A stretch of DNA of 64,000 nucleotides, taken from Nocardia seriolae NBRC 15557 (lineage in GTDB: Bacteria > Actinomycetota > Actinomycetes > Mycobacteriales > Mycobacteriaceae). The notes under the pieces were generated by a model. It ran no database searches. It saw only the letters and a program-made list of their open reading frames with translations, and was not told the origin of the DNA. A program made the position numbers and the translations under genes. Of the stretch, positions 51,995 through 61,400 are shown piece by piece. The DNA lies in assembly GCF_007990715.1 (NCBI RefSeq), contig NZ_BJWY01000010.1, positions 37,316 through 101,315 on the forward strand. Direction: 5' to 3'. Each line of letters starts with the position of its first letter. Position 1 is the stretch's first letter.

Positions 51995-52585
51995 TCAGTC
52001 CAGTCCGCGGGCATCGAGGGCCTCACCGACACCGTCGGCCACGCGCAGTGTGCGGATCAGTAGCGGGACCAGGAAGACCGTGCTGCGTTCGATGCCGCGG
52101 GCGCGCTGTGCGGCGCGCACCAATTCGGCTTGTTCGCGGATGACCGGTATGAACCGGATGGTCATGGCGACCAGCAGGCCGACGCGTTCGGGCCGGACAC
52201 CCAGGGGTTTCAGCGGCCGCAAGACCCGCTCGACGGTGTCGATCATGGCCGAGGTGCGTGTGGTCAGCGTCACCAGATTCGCCAGCAGAACCAGGGTGAG
52301 CAGCCGTTCCCCGACCAGAATCGCGCTCTGCCACCCGGTGAAGATCACCTGCGCCAGCATGATCAGCGCGAGGAACGGCGCGAGTCCCAGTACCTGCCGC
52401 CCGGTGGTCCGCCACGGAATGCGAGCCAGCCCATACAAACCCAGCACCACCGCGAGTGCGACAGCCAGCCACACGATCGACGGCACGAAGAACAGCGCCG
52501 TGCCCGCGACCGCCAGCACCAGCAGTTTCGTCCCGGCGGGCACGGTATGCACCGGCGTCCGGGCGTCGTGGTACAGGCTGAGCAC
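51995..52585 (-). CDS. bioN: Biotin ECF transporter transmembrane subunit
   Basis: A 196 aa EcfT-type membrane protein with about five hydrophobic segments. The cytoplasmic coupling motifs ARG and a related segment occur as RAAQRARGIE and ALDARGLD. GTG 52585 follows AGGA at 7 nt and is chosen; ATG 52612 would add nine residues without a ribosome-binding site. It is first in the bioN-bioY-bioM operon, 24 bp before bioY, and divergent from dnaG across 212 bp. Confidence 0.9.
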   Translation of the reverse strand: MLSLYHDARTPVHTVPAGTKLLVLAVAGTALFFVPSIVWLAVALAVVLGLYGLARIPWRTTGRQVLGLAPFLALIMLAQVIFTGWQSAILVGERLLTLVLLANLVTLTTRTSAMIDTVERVLRPLKPLGVRPERVGLLVAMTIRFIPVIREQAELVRAAQRARGIERSTVFLVPLLIRTLRVADGVGEALDARGLD

Positions 52586-52784
52586 CGCTAGATCCTGGCA
52601 GTTCGGTTGCATGGTTGGTCGTTCGGGTCCGGACGACTGATTTCGTTGCGAGCGGGGTAACTCGTCGGGACGTCCAAAATAGGTTCGCCATCTGACCGCC
52701 GGTCCGCATATGGGGCGGTGAACGGCTCTCTGCCGGGCGCCGAGGCACGGAGAGGCGGGGGAGCGCGTGTCGGTTGCGCGGGGC

Positions 52785-52790
52785 TAGACT
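52785..52790 (+). promoter_or_regulatory. -10 box for leaderless dnaG
   Basis: TAGACT is 7 nt before GTG 52798, and no ribosome-binding site lies between. This is the classic actinobacterial leaderless arrangement and supports that start codon over the longer frame from 52774. Confidence 0.6.
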
Positions 52791-52797
52791 CGCTGCC

Positions 52798-54714
52798 GTG
52801 GCAGGCCGTATTCCGGACCGCGATATCGCGGCGATTCGTGAACGTGTCCGGATCGAGGATGTCGTGGGTGAGTACGTCACCCTCAAACGTGCCGGTGCCG
52901 ACTCGATGAAGGGCCTGTGCCCCTTCCACGACGAGAAGTCCCCGTCCTTCCACGTCCGTCCCAATCACGGTGTGTTCCACTGCTTCGGTTGCGGCGAGGG
53001 CGGCGACGCGTTCGCGTTCCTGCAGAAGCTCGAGCACATCGGCTTCGTCGAGGCCGTCGAGCAGCTGGCCGACAAGGTCGGCTACAAGATCACCTACGAG
53101 GGTGGCGGCACCTCGGTCCAGCGCGATCGCGGCACCCGCGCCCGCCTGGTCGCCGCCAATGCTGCCGCGCACGAGTTCTACATGGCGCAGCTCGGCGAAC
53201 ACCAGGCCGAGGCCGCCCGCAAGTACCTCACCGACCGCAACTTCGACCACAACGCCGCCCGCCAGTTCGGCTGCGGCTACGCCCCCGGCGGCTGGGACAC
53301 CCTGACGAAACACCTGCTGCGCAAGGGTTTCGACTTCAAGGAGCTGGAGGCCGCGGGCCTGTCCAAGCAGGGCCAGCGCGGCCCCATGGACCGCTTTAAC
53401 CGCCGCCTGCTGTGGCCCATCCGAAATCTCGGCGGCGAGGTCATCGGTTTCGGCGCGCGCCGACTCTACGACGACGACACCATGACCGCCAAGTACATCA
53501 ACACCTCGGAAACGTTGCTGTACAAGAAGTCCCAGGTGCTCTTCGGCCTCGACCACGCCAAGCGTGAGATCGCCAAGGGCCATCAGGCCGTCGTAGTCGA
53601 GGGCTACACCGACGTTATGGCCATGCACCTGTCCGGCGTCAAAACCGCGGTCGCCTCCTGCGGCACCGCCTTCGGCGACGAACACCTCGCGATCCTGCGC
53701 CGCCTGCTCATGGACGACAACTTCTGGCGCGGCGAGATCATCTACACCTTCGACGGCGACGCCGCCGGCCAGGCCGCCGCGTTGAAGGCTTTCTCCGGCG
53801 ACCAGAAACTGGCAGGCCAGACCTACATCGCCGTCGCCCCCGACGGCCTCGACCCCTGCGAACTCCGCCAGCGCAACGGCGACGGCGCGGTCCGAGACCT
53901 GGTCGCCCGCCGAGTCCCGTTGTACGAGTTCGTCATCCGCGGCCTACTCGCCGAACACAACCTCGACTCACCCGAGGGACAGGTCGAGGCGCTGCGCCGC
54001 GCGGTCCCCGTGGTGTCGCAGATCAAGGACTTCGCCCTCCGCAAGGCGTACGCCACCAAACTCGCGGGCTGGGTCGGCTGGGACGACATCCAGCAGGTCG
54101 TCCGCCGCGTCGGCGACGAGGCCCGCAAGGGCGCCCGCACCGGCACCAAACCCGGCATCCCCGAACGCCAAGCCCGCCCCGAGGTCGCCGAACACCCGGC
54201 AGCCCGCCCCAACCCCCACGACCCCACCCTGCTCCCGCAGCGCCAAACCCTCGCCGCCGCACTGCAATACCCCGCCTTCGCGGGCCCCGTCTTCGACTCC
54301 CTCGAGCCCGAAGCCTTCACCCACCCGGCCTACGTGGCCGTCCGCGCCGCCATCGTCGAAGCGGGCGGCACCGCCAGCGGCGTCACCGGCGCCGAATGGG
54401 TCACCATGGTCGCCGACAACACCGACGACCTCACCATGCGCGCCCTGGTCTCCGAACTGGCCGCCGAGCCGCTCCCCGTGAAATCCGCCGACGACATCCC
54501 CCGCTTCGTCACCGGCGTCCTGGCCCGCACCCAGGAATCCTGGGTGGGCCGCCAAATCGCGGAGCTGAAGTCCAAACTCCAGCGCATCTCCTCCACCGAA
54601 CAACCCGACGCCTACATGGCATTGTTCGGCGATCTGGTCGCATTGGAGCAGTACCGGAAATCTCTTCTGACCCAAGCCATGGGCAACTCGGGCGACTTCG
54701 CAGTCGGCAGCTGA
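52798..54714 (+). CDS. dnaG: DNA primase
   Basis: A 638 aa primase making RNA primers for replication. The N-terminal zinc ribbon is CPFHDEKSPSF with HCFGCGEGG (residues about 40-65). The RNA-polymerase core has the TOPRIM Glu in VVEGYTDVMAMH and the acidic YTFDGDAAG segment. The C-terminal helicase-binding domain is separated by a Pro-rich linker near residue 470. It is adjacent to dgt-linked genes and tRNA-Asn, as in relatives. A fragment of tRNA-Asn lies 5 bp after its stop. Confidence 0.96.
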   Translation: MAGRIPDRDIAAIRERVRIEDVVGEYVTLKRAGADSMKGLCPFHDEKSPSFHVRPNHGVFHCFGCGEGGDAFAFLQKLEHIGFVEAVEQLADKVGYKITYEGGGTSVQRDRGTRARLVAANAAAHEFYMAQLGEHQAEAARKYLTDRNFDHNAARQFGCGYAPGGWDTLTKHLLRKGFDFKELEAAGLSKQGQRGPMDRFNRRLLWPIRNLGGEVIGFGARRLYDDDTMTAKYINTSETLLYKKSQVLFGLDHAKREIAKGHQAVVVEGYTDVMAMHLSGVKTAVASCGTAFGDEHLAILRRLLMDDNFWRGEIIYTFDGDAAGQAAALKAFSGDQKLAGQTYIAVAPDGLDPCELRQRNGDGAVRDLVARRVPLYEFVIRGLLAEHNLDSPEGQVEALRRAVPVVSQIKDFALRKAYATKLAGWVGWDDIQQVVRRVGDEARKGARTGTKPGIPERQARPEVAEHPAARPNPHDPTLLPQRQTLAAALQYPAFAGPVFDSLEPEAFTHPAYVAVRAAIVEAGGTASGVTGAEWVTMVADNTDDLTMRALVSELAAEPLPVKSADDIPRFVTGVLARTQESWVGRQIAELKSKLQRISSTEQPDAYMALFGDLVALEQYRKSLLTQAMGNSGDFAVGS

Positions 54715-54718
54715 CCCA

Positions 54719-54757
54719 CCGACTGTTAATCGGCAGGTTCCCGGTTTCAACTTCAGG
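54719..54757 (+). pseudogene. tRNA-Asn fragment just after dnaG
   Basis: The first 21 bases (CCGACTGTTAATCGGCAGGTT) match tRNA-Asn at 55306-55326 exactly: the anticodon stem-loop with anticodon GTT and the variable loop. The following bases still resemble the T-arm but with several changes (GGTTTCAACTTCAG against GGTTCGAGTCCAG). The 5' half is absent. It may be the scar of an earlier integration at tRNA-Asn. Confidence 0.7.
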
Positions 54758-54844
54758 TGGCAGGCGGCGCAGCCCGCCGTCCTATCGCCGGGGTGTGGGG
54801 GCGCAGCCGCTACAAGGGGGGGCAAGGGGCAACGCCCCAATCCC

Positions 54845-55090
54845 TCAGCGGCGCAGCTGATCCTGCGGCACGAGGATGGTGGTGCGCTCATCCAGCGGCA
54901 CCATCGGTTCCAGCTTCGGCTGGGTGCTCAGCTTGTCCGAGAGCTTCTGCCGCCCCATCATCACGACCTTCCGTGTGACCGGGCTCTCGCTGATCGCGCG
55001 GGTCGTCTTACTGATCTGCTCATACCGAGCCCGCCCGGCCTTAGCGCCCAGCACGTACCCAGCCGCCACACCGATGATCAACCGCAGCAT
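54845..55090 (-). CDS. Small conserved protein (Rv2342-like)
   Basis: An 81 aa protein. MLRLIIGVAAGYVLGAKAGR is a short hydrophobic N-terminus with a GxxxG-type pattern, followed by YEQISKTTRAISESPVTRKV and a charged tail. GGGAGGAG upstream of ATG 55090 supports the start. A protein of this kind is found next to dnaG in mycobacteria. It is probably membrane-attached; function unknown. Confidence 0.75.
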   Translation of the reverse strand: MLRLIIGVAAGYVLGAKAGRARYEQISKTTRAISESPVTRKVVMMGRQKLSDKLSTQPKLEPMVPLDERTTILVPQDQLRR

Positions 55091-55277
55091 CCCGAGAAGC
55101 TCCTCCCATAGACCATTCCGCCCCCACATCCTGCCCGACCCCACCCCACCCTGTCGATCCGGCACCCCGTGTCCGCCCCGCCCATGTTCCCGCAGGTAGA
55201 GCCGCGATTTGGGAACTGTACAACCGATACGCTAAAGTTTTCTCCGGCCGGTCCGGAAGGGCCAGCCAGGGAAACAA

Positions 55278-55350
55278 TCCCCTATAGCTCAATTGGCAGA
55301 GCAGCCGACTGTTAATCGGCAGGTTTCTGGTTCGAGTCCAGATGGGGGAG
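55278..55350 (+). tRNA. tRNA-Asn (anticodon GTT)
   Basis: A 73-nt cloverleaf: acceptor TCCCCTA pairs with TGGGGGA (one T-G pair), the D-arm follows, the anticodon stem CCGA / TCGG encloses CTGTTAA with anticodon GTT, and the T-arm is TCTGG / CCAGA with TTCGAGT. The discriminator base is G and CCA is not encoded. An integrase gene lies downstream, so the 3' part is the likely attachment site. Confidence 0.97.
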
Positions 55351-55360
55351 CTTCGGAATT

Positions 55361-55401
55361 GCCTCCGACCAGGGAATATGAATTTCCGGGTCGGAGGCTT
55401 T
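55361..55401. terminator. Hairpin after tRNA-Asn
   Basis: GCCTCCGACC (55361-55370) and GGTCGGAGGC (55389-55398) form a perfect 10-bp stem with a further weak inner pairing, followed by TTTC. It lies between tRNA-Asn and the end of the convergent integrase gene and could serve both. Confidence 0.75.
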
Positions 55402-55475
55402 CATCGTGGTGGGGTCGAAAAGGTCCGTGATTGGTCCATGATCGAATGGTTTTCGGCTGGTCGGGAGCGGTGTGT

Positions 55476-56697
55476 CTATCCGCTGGTTGGTTCCAGTGCT
55501 GTTCGGTTGTCCACGTGCTGGTTGCGGGCTGCGTAGTAGCGTGCGACGACGAGGGGTGAGTCGCCGAGTTGTGCGGCGGCTGCTTCGATGCCGTTGATGT
55601 CGCGGATGTCGGTGGCGACGCGGTGGCGGATCTGGGTGGGGGTGACGGCGGCGAATTCGTCGGTTCGGACGGTGCGCCAGAGGCGTCCGAAGTTGTTGGG
55701 GCTCCATCCTTTTCCTGTTCGGGAGGGGATGAGGAGGTTGTCTTCAGAAGGGATGCCGTAGGCGAGCAGTTCGTGGATTGCTCGTATTCCTCGGGAGGAG
55801 AGGGCCAGGCGGCGAATGCCTTTCGATCCGGTCTTGAGACCTGGCTGCCAGCGCCAGCCGCGGCCCTTGCCTTGGTTTTCGAGTTTGCCGCGGATCCAGA
55901 TGCCCGGGGTCGGGACGTCGAGTTCGACGTCGTGGATGCGTAAGCCGAGCAGTTCGCCGGGGCGGACGCCGGTGTCCAGCAGCAGCTGGATGGTCCAGTA
56001 GATGCGTGCGTCGCGGGTGGTGCCGCCGTGGCGTGCGGGGCGGCCCGGGATGGCTTTGTCGTGGCACCAGGTGTCGACTTGGCGGAGGAAGCCGTCGAAG
56101 ACGTTGTGCGGCAGGGTATGTGGTTCGTCGAGTCGGCGAGCGGGACGCAGGGTGGCGTCCATTGGATTGTGGTCGATGGCGCCGTGGCGGCGAGCGGTGT
56201 CGAACATGCCCGACAGGATGATCCAGTGTTGGGTGGCTTTGGCGGTGTGTCCGCGTTCCATGAGCGTGATCATGTATTCGTTCATCCGCGCTGTGGTCGC
56301 TTCGCGGATGGTCAGGGACCCGATGGAGGGTTTGATCTTGATTGCGTCGCGTCGGGCTCCTCTGCCGTGGGCGCGGTCGAGTTGATACTCGTAGATCGTG
56401 AGGGTGCCTGCGGCGAGGTGGCCGCGCAGTTTCCGTTTCGGCCAGCCAGATGTCGGCGAGATCCGTCAGTCGGGTGGTCGGTTTCACGGTGCGGCTGCCG
56501 GGATTGCTGCCGATCCACTCGGTCGCGGCCTTGCGGGCCTTCCACGCGGCTTCGCGTTCGGTGCGGCCGGTTCGTCTGGGCTTGCGGTAAATGCCGAGGT
56601 TGTTGCGGCACAGCAGTCTAGCTTCGTAGCGTCCGTCAGGGAGCGGTCGGATGCCGGGCTGTCCGATGGTGCCGGGTTGGAGTGCGGGATTGGACAT
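55476..56697 (-). pseudogene. Tyrosine-type integrase, disrupted by a 1-bp frameshift
   Basis: Reading from ATG 56697, the N-terminal part (PLPDGRYEARLLCRNN, then an AAWKARKAATEWIG arm-binding region) runs to WLAET. The frame is then lost. Skipping one base near 56431-56440 restores KLRGHLAAGTLTIYEYQLDR and an open frame to the stop at 55476, with no other defect over about 320 residues. Catalytic parts in the second piece include TGVRPGELLGL (Arg), TPTQIRHRVATD (second Arg, with Thr where His is common) and VARYYAARN (Tyr). Next to tRNA-Asn, it would have catalysed integration. It is probably inactive unless a frameshift is used or the base is a sequencing error. Confidence 0.8.
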
Positions 56698-56811
56698 TCG
56701 TGCTGCGTAGCACCTGTTCCGGTCGCATGGCAACGAGCCGAACGGTGCCCTCGCATCCGGGCTGGTCGGTCGGGTTGTTTGGCCCTCCCAACTCCTAGAT
56801 GGTCATGATTT

Positions 56812-56845
56812 ATGTAGACACGATCTACGTAGATTGGATCTACAT
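56812..56845. promoter_or_regulatory. Double inverted repeat (two adjacent GTAGA-N5-TCTAC units)
   Basis: GTAGA-CACGA-TCTAC (56814-56828) is followed at once by GTAGA-TTGGA-TCTAC (56829-56843). The pair is itself palindromic overall (ATGTAGA at the left, TCTACAT at the right, TCTACGTAGA in the centre). It lies between the divergent integrase and ATPase genes and is AT-richer than its surroundings. Likely a tandem operator; a recombinase or excisionase site is an alternative. Confidence 0.7.
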
Positions 56846-56930
56846 GATCGCTTTCGTGCACAAAGATCGCGTTCCATGAGCGTGATCATGCACTCCAACC
56901 TGGATGCCCCGAGCCCCCCGGCGCTCCAAC

Positions 56931-56959
56931 TGTAGAAGTGTACTTATTAGAAGTATAGT
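56931..56959 (+). promoter_or_regulatory. Promoter of the ATPase gene
   Basis: TGTAGA (56931-56936) and TATAGT (56954-56959) are spaced 17 nt. TATAGT ends 7 nt before ATG 56967, so the mRNA is probably leaderless. The -35 hexamer repeats the TGTAGA half-site of the upstream double repeat. TACTT-N5-AAGTA overlaps the spacer. Confidence 0.6.
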
Positions 56960-56966
56960 TCTATTC

Positions 56967-58454
56967 ATGGCAGCCTTGGTGAAGCCGGACCGGGTGTTCG
57001 ACCGCGATCGCGAGTGGGACGGGTTGGTGCGGTTCGCGACGTCGTCGAGTCCGGATGTGCGGTTGGGGATCGTCAGTGGGCGGCGGCGGCAGGGCAAGAC
57101 GTTCTTGCTGGACGCGCTGGCCGACGTCGTCGGCGGTTTCTTCTTCACCGCGACTGATGCGACCGAGGTCGAGGCGCTGGAAGGCTTCGGTGCGGCGGTC
57201 GCCGCGTACGCGGGTGGTGGCCGGTATGCGTTCCGAGACTGGGACGAGGCGCTCGAGCGGCTGTTCGCGGTGGTCGGGGATGGACTGGTCATCATCGACG
57301 AGTTTCCGTATCTGACTAAAGCGAGTCCGTCGTTGCCGTCGGTGTTGCAGCGCGCGCTCGATCCCCGCGGCTATGCACGGCGGGCGGGTTCGCGGGTGTT
57401 GTTGTGCGGGTCGGCGATGTCGGTGATGGGAGGGTTGCTGGCAGGCAGTGCGCCGCTGCGGGGGAGGGCGAGTCTGGAATTGATCGTCAAGCCGCTCGGA
57501 TATCGTGAGGCGGCTCGGTTCTGGGGACTCGATGATCCGCGCCTGGCGGTGCTGGTGCACGCGATCGTTGGCGGGACGCCGGCGTATCGGCGTGAGTTCG
57601 TTGCGGGCGATGCTCCGGAGTCGTTGGAGGACTTCGATTCCTGGGTGCTTCGGACGGTGCTCAATCCGCAGGTGCCGTTGTTCCGGGAGGCGAGGTATCT
57701 GCTGGCGGAGGAGACGGAGATTCGCGATGTGGCGCTATATCACGCGGTGCTGGGCGCGATCGCGGGCGGGCACACGACACGTGGCGGTATCGCGAACACG
57801 ATTGGTCGCAGTTCCACCGATATCGGGCATCCGCTGTCGGTGCTCGAGGACGCGCAGTTGGTGATTCGGGAGGGGGATCCGTTCAATCGGGGCAAGTCGG
57901 TGTATCGGGTGGCCGAACCGCTGATCGTGTTCTATGAGGCGATCATGCGGCGGGAATGGACCCGGCTGGAACGCGGGAATCCCGAAGCGGCATGGCGTAA
58001 TTCGCGTGCGACGTTCCTATCGCAGGTGGTTGGCCCTCACTTCGAGGGGATCTGCCGGGAGTGGGCGATGTCGGTGGAATCGGAGGTGTTCGGTGATCTG
58101 CCCGGTCAGGTGGCCGCCGCGACGGTCAACGATCCACGGGACAGGAAACAGATTCAGATCGACGTTGCGGTGCTGGCACCGGAGGAGACCGATCGGCCGC
58201 GACGCATTCTGTCGCTGGGCGAGGTGAAATGGGACCGGACGATGACTCTCGGACATGTCGACCGCTTGCGCCGAGCGCGAGAATTGTTGGCGGCCAAAGG
58301 TTACGACACCAGCCAAACCATTCTGACCTGCTACAGCGGGGCGGGATTCGACGAGAACCTCCTGGCTATCGGCACCAGCCCGGGGCAGCCGCAGAAACAG
58401 GCCGACAGTCCGATGCTGGTCGACCTCGACACGATTTACGCCGGGTTGCGGTGA
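56967..58454 (+). CDS. AAA-type ATPase with DUF234-like C-terminal domain
   Basis: A 495 aa protein. The N-terminal ATPase has Walker A GRRRQGKT and Walker B LVIIDEFPYL, with the LLCGSAMSVM sensor strand (about residues 30-160). A winged-helix part follows (about 260-310, GGHTTRGGIANTIGRSSTDI). The C-terminus has a nuclease-like core: HFEGICREWA, then IQIDVAVLAP and ILSLGEVKWDR, matching the E/D and ExK spacing of PD-(D/E)XK folds found in DUF234 proteins. Family members are typical of mobile and archaeal genomes; roles are unclear, and DNA cleavage or a toxin-like role is possible. The first gene of the island cargo, with its own leaderless promoter. Confidence 0.82.
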   Translation: MAALVKPDRVFDRDREWDGLVRFATSSSPDVRLGIVSGRRRQGKTFLLDALADVVGGFFFTATDATEVEALEGFGAAVAAYAGGGRYAFRDWDEALERLFAVVGDGLVIIDEFPYLTKASPSLPSVLQRALDPRGYARRAGSRVLLCGSAMSVMGGLLAGSAPLRGRASLELIVKPLGYREAARFWGLDDPRLAVLVHAIVGGTPAYRREFVAGDAPESLEDFDSWVLRTVLNPQVPLFREARYLLAEETEIRDVALYHAVLGAIAGGHTTRGGIANTIGRSSTDIGHPLSVLEDAQLVIREGDPFNRGKSVYRVAEPLIVFYEAIMRREWTRLERGNPEAAWRNSRATFLSQVVGPHFEGICREWAMSVESEVFGDLPGQVAAATVNDPRDRKQIQIDVAVLAPEETDRPRRILSLGEVKWDRTMTLGHVDRLRRARELLAAKGYDTSQTILTCYSGAGFDENLLAIGTSPGQPQKQADSPMLVDLDTIYAGLR

Positions 58455-58499
58455 CACCCTGAGCCCGCCGCGCACCTGCACGAACTGTCGGCCACGGTG

Positions 58500-61400
58500 C
58501 TAGTCGAACAGCGCGCGGATGTCCGCAGCGTCCAGTTGGCCGGCGAAACCTCCACCGGCGTCGTCGAAGACGCCGTCGAACAGTGCGGCCTTGCGTTGTT
58601 TGAGTCGCATCACCTTGTCCTCGATGGTGTCGTTCGCGATCAGTCGGTACACCAAGACGGTGTTGGTTTGTCCGATGCGGTGGGCGCGGTCGACGGCCTG
58701 GGCCTCGGTCGCGGGGTTCCACCAGGGATCGAGCACGAAACAGTAATCGGCCTCGGTGAGGTTGAGTCCGAATCCGCCGGCTTTGAGGCTGATCAGGAAG
58801 ACCGGGGCGGTGCCGCCGCGGAAGCGTTCGATGGCTTCGGCGCGTTTGCGGGTGCGGCCATCGAGATAACTGTGGGCGATGCCTTCGGCGTCGAGCCGGT
58901 CTCGGACGCGGGTCAGGAATCGGGTGAACTGGCTGAATACCAGTGCGCGATGCCCGGATTCGGCCACCTCGCGCAGATGTTCCAGCAGCGCTTCGAGTTT
59001 GGCCGATTCGACGGCGTCGTGCTTGTCGTCGACCAGGCCTGCGTGCAGGCTGAGCTGCCGCAGCGCTGTCAGCGAGGTCAGGATGGTGAGGCGGTTGCGG
59101 TCGACGTCGTCGAGCAGGCCGAGGACCTTGCGTCGTTCGTGCTGTAGCCGGGTTTCGTAGATCTTGCGGTGGCGGGGCGAGAGGTCGACGTGCAGGGTCT
59201 GCTCGAGTTTCGGGGGCAGCTCGGGGGCTACCTGTTCTTTGGTGCGGCGGCGCAGCAGGGGAGCGATTCGCCGTTGCAGCCGCGCCAAACGGTCGGTGTT
59301 TCCGCCCTTTTCGATGGGGGTGGCGTAGTAGTCGCGGAATTTGACCGGATGCGGGAACAGGCCGGGCGCGACGATGGACAGCAGTGACCACAGTTCCATC
59401 AAGTTGTTCTCCATCGGGGTGCCGGTGATCGCCAGCCGGAACGGGGCGTCGACGCGGCGGGCGCACTGATGGGTCTTGGCCTGACGGTTCTTCACGAATT
59501 GGGCTTCGTCCATCAGCAATCCAGACCAGGATCGTGCCAGGTAGGAGTCGGCGTCCAGGCGCAGCAGGGTGTAGGAGGTGACGATGACCTCGGCGGTGGC
59601 GGCGATGTCGTCGAGGTCGCGGCCTGAGCGGCGCAGCGTGTCGGTGAGTGCGGTGACGCGCAGGGCGGGCACGAACCGCGCGGCTTCGTTGACCCAGTTG
59701 GGTGCCACGCTGGCGGGTGCGACGATCAGCCACGGTGGCGCGTCGGGATCGTGTTGGCGGGCATGGCAGATGAGCGCCAGCGCCTGCACGGTCTTGCCAA
59801 GTCCCATGTCGTCGGCCAGGATTCCGCCCAGGCGATGGCACCACAGGAATGCCAGCCAGGCGAACCCCTCCAGTTGATAGTGGCGCAGTTCGGCGTTCAA
59901 ACCCGTCGGGGTGGGGGGATTGTCGATGGCGGTCGTGTCGAGCAGTCCGCGTACCTGCTGTTGCCAGTCGGCGGCTTGCCAGCCGATGACGCCGAGTTCG
60001 GTGAGTTCGTCCCAGAACCCGGCCTGGTATCTGCTGATGCGCAGGCGATCCGGAGTCGCGTCGTGCAGTGCGCGGGCTTCCTCGATGAGTGAACGCAGTG
60101 TCCGCAGCTCGGGTCGGTCGAGGGTGAAATAGGCACCGTCGGGCAGGATCATGTGGGTCTCGTCGGCGCACAGCGCGGTGAAGACGTCGCGGAACGGCAC
60201 GGGATGGGATTCGACCGAAATGGTGATGTTCAGGTCGAACCAATCGGTGCCGGAGTCGGCGGCAGCTGTGGATACCTCGATGACCAGGGAGTCACCGGCG
60301 TCGCGGTAATCGGTCGCCGCGCCTTGTATTACGACGCGGACGCCGGGGTGCTCGCGTAGCGGCGACAGCACCTGGGTCATGAAACGCAGGGTGTCGGTGC
60401 CGGTGAGTTCGGCGGTTGCCGATCCTAGGACCGATGGCTGCAACCGCGCGAGGTCGGCGTCGCGGAAATCCACCGGTAACTCGGTGATCAGAATCTGCTC
60501 GACCGCGCTGTCGCGGAACTCGTGACCGGATCGGCTGTCGAGGGGCACCAGGTGAGGGTCGTCGGCGATGGAGTACTCCCACTGCCAGCGCACCTGCACG
60601 GTGTGGTCTCGTCCGCAGCCGAGCTCCAATATCAAGATCGGTCCGGAAATGGTTGGTGCGTCGAATGTTTCGCTGTCGGCATCGATCATGTGGCGTAAGC
60701 GCGGGTAATAGCCGGTGAGCAGGAGATTCCGGTCGCTCGCGGGTACGCGCAGCCCTGTCCGGGCGTACAGCGCGGGATGCGACCGTGCCGGGGCCGGAGG
60801 ATCGAGCCGAGCCAGTCGGAATCGCTCATCCGGATCGGTGGGGTCGGTGTACACGACCCCGTGGCCGCCGGCTCCGACGAACGACAGCGGCGTCACCTGA
60901 CGTTCCCCCACCCGGATCACGGGCGTGATCGTCACATCCCCGCCATCGTCGGCGACCTGCAGTTGGTATCGGCCGTGCGCGGGATTCTCCTCGAGTGGTC
61001 GTTTGCCGTGGACGAGCGGAATTCCGGCGTCGTGGGCGGTGGCCAGCATCATCCACAGGGCGGGACTGTCGAAAGCGGCGAGGTTCACGGTTTTTTCGGA
61101 GCCGTAGCCATAGTGGCCGTACCGCCCTGAGCTCAGATACAGCCCGTACAACTCCCGCAGGATCCGCAAGTGATCGGGTGCGAAACGCCGCCCGTCGGGT
61201 GCCTGCGCGTATCCCAGGTTGGACCAGTTCAACTTGCCCGCTACCCATCCGGTCTTGCCGGTGTGCGCCGGGCGCAGTGTGGCCGTGACCGAGGGGCCGG
61301 GTCCCGAGGTGTCAGGGCGGCGCCGTGTCACGTTCAGCTGCAACGCCAATGGGGCGGTGTCGGTGTCCTGGCGGTCGGGCAGCAGATCGCCGAGCGCGGT

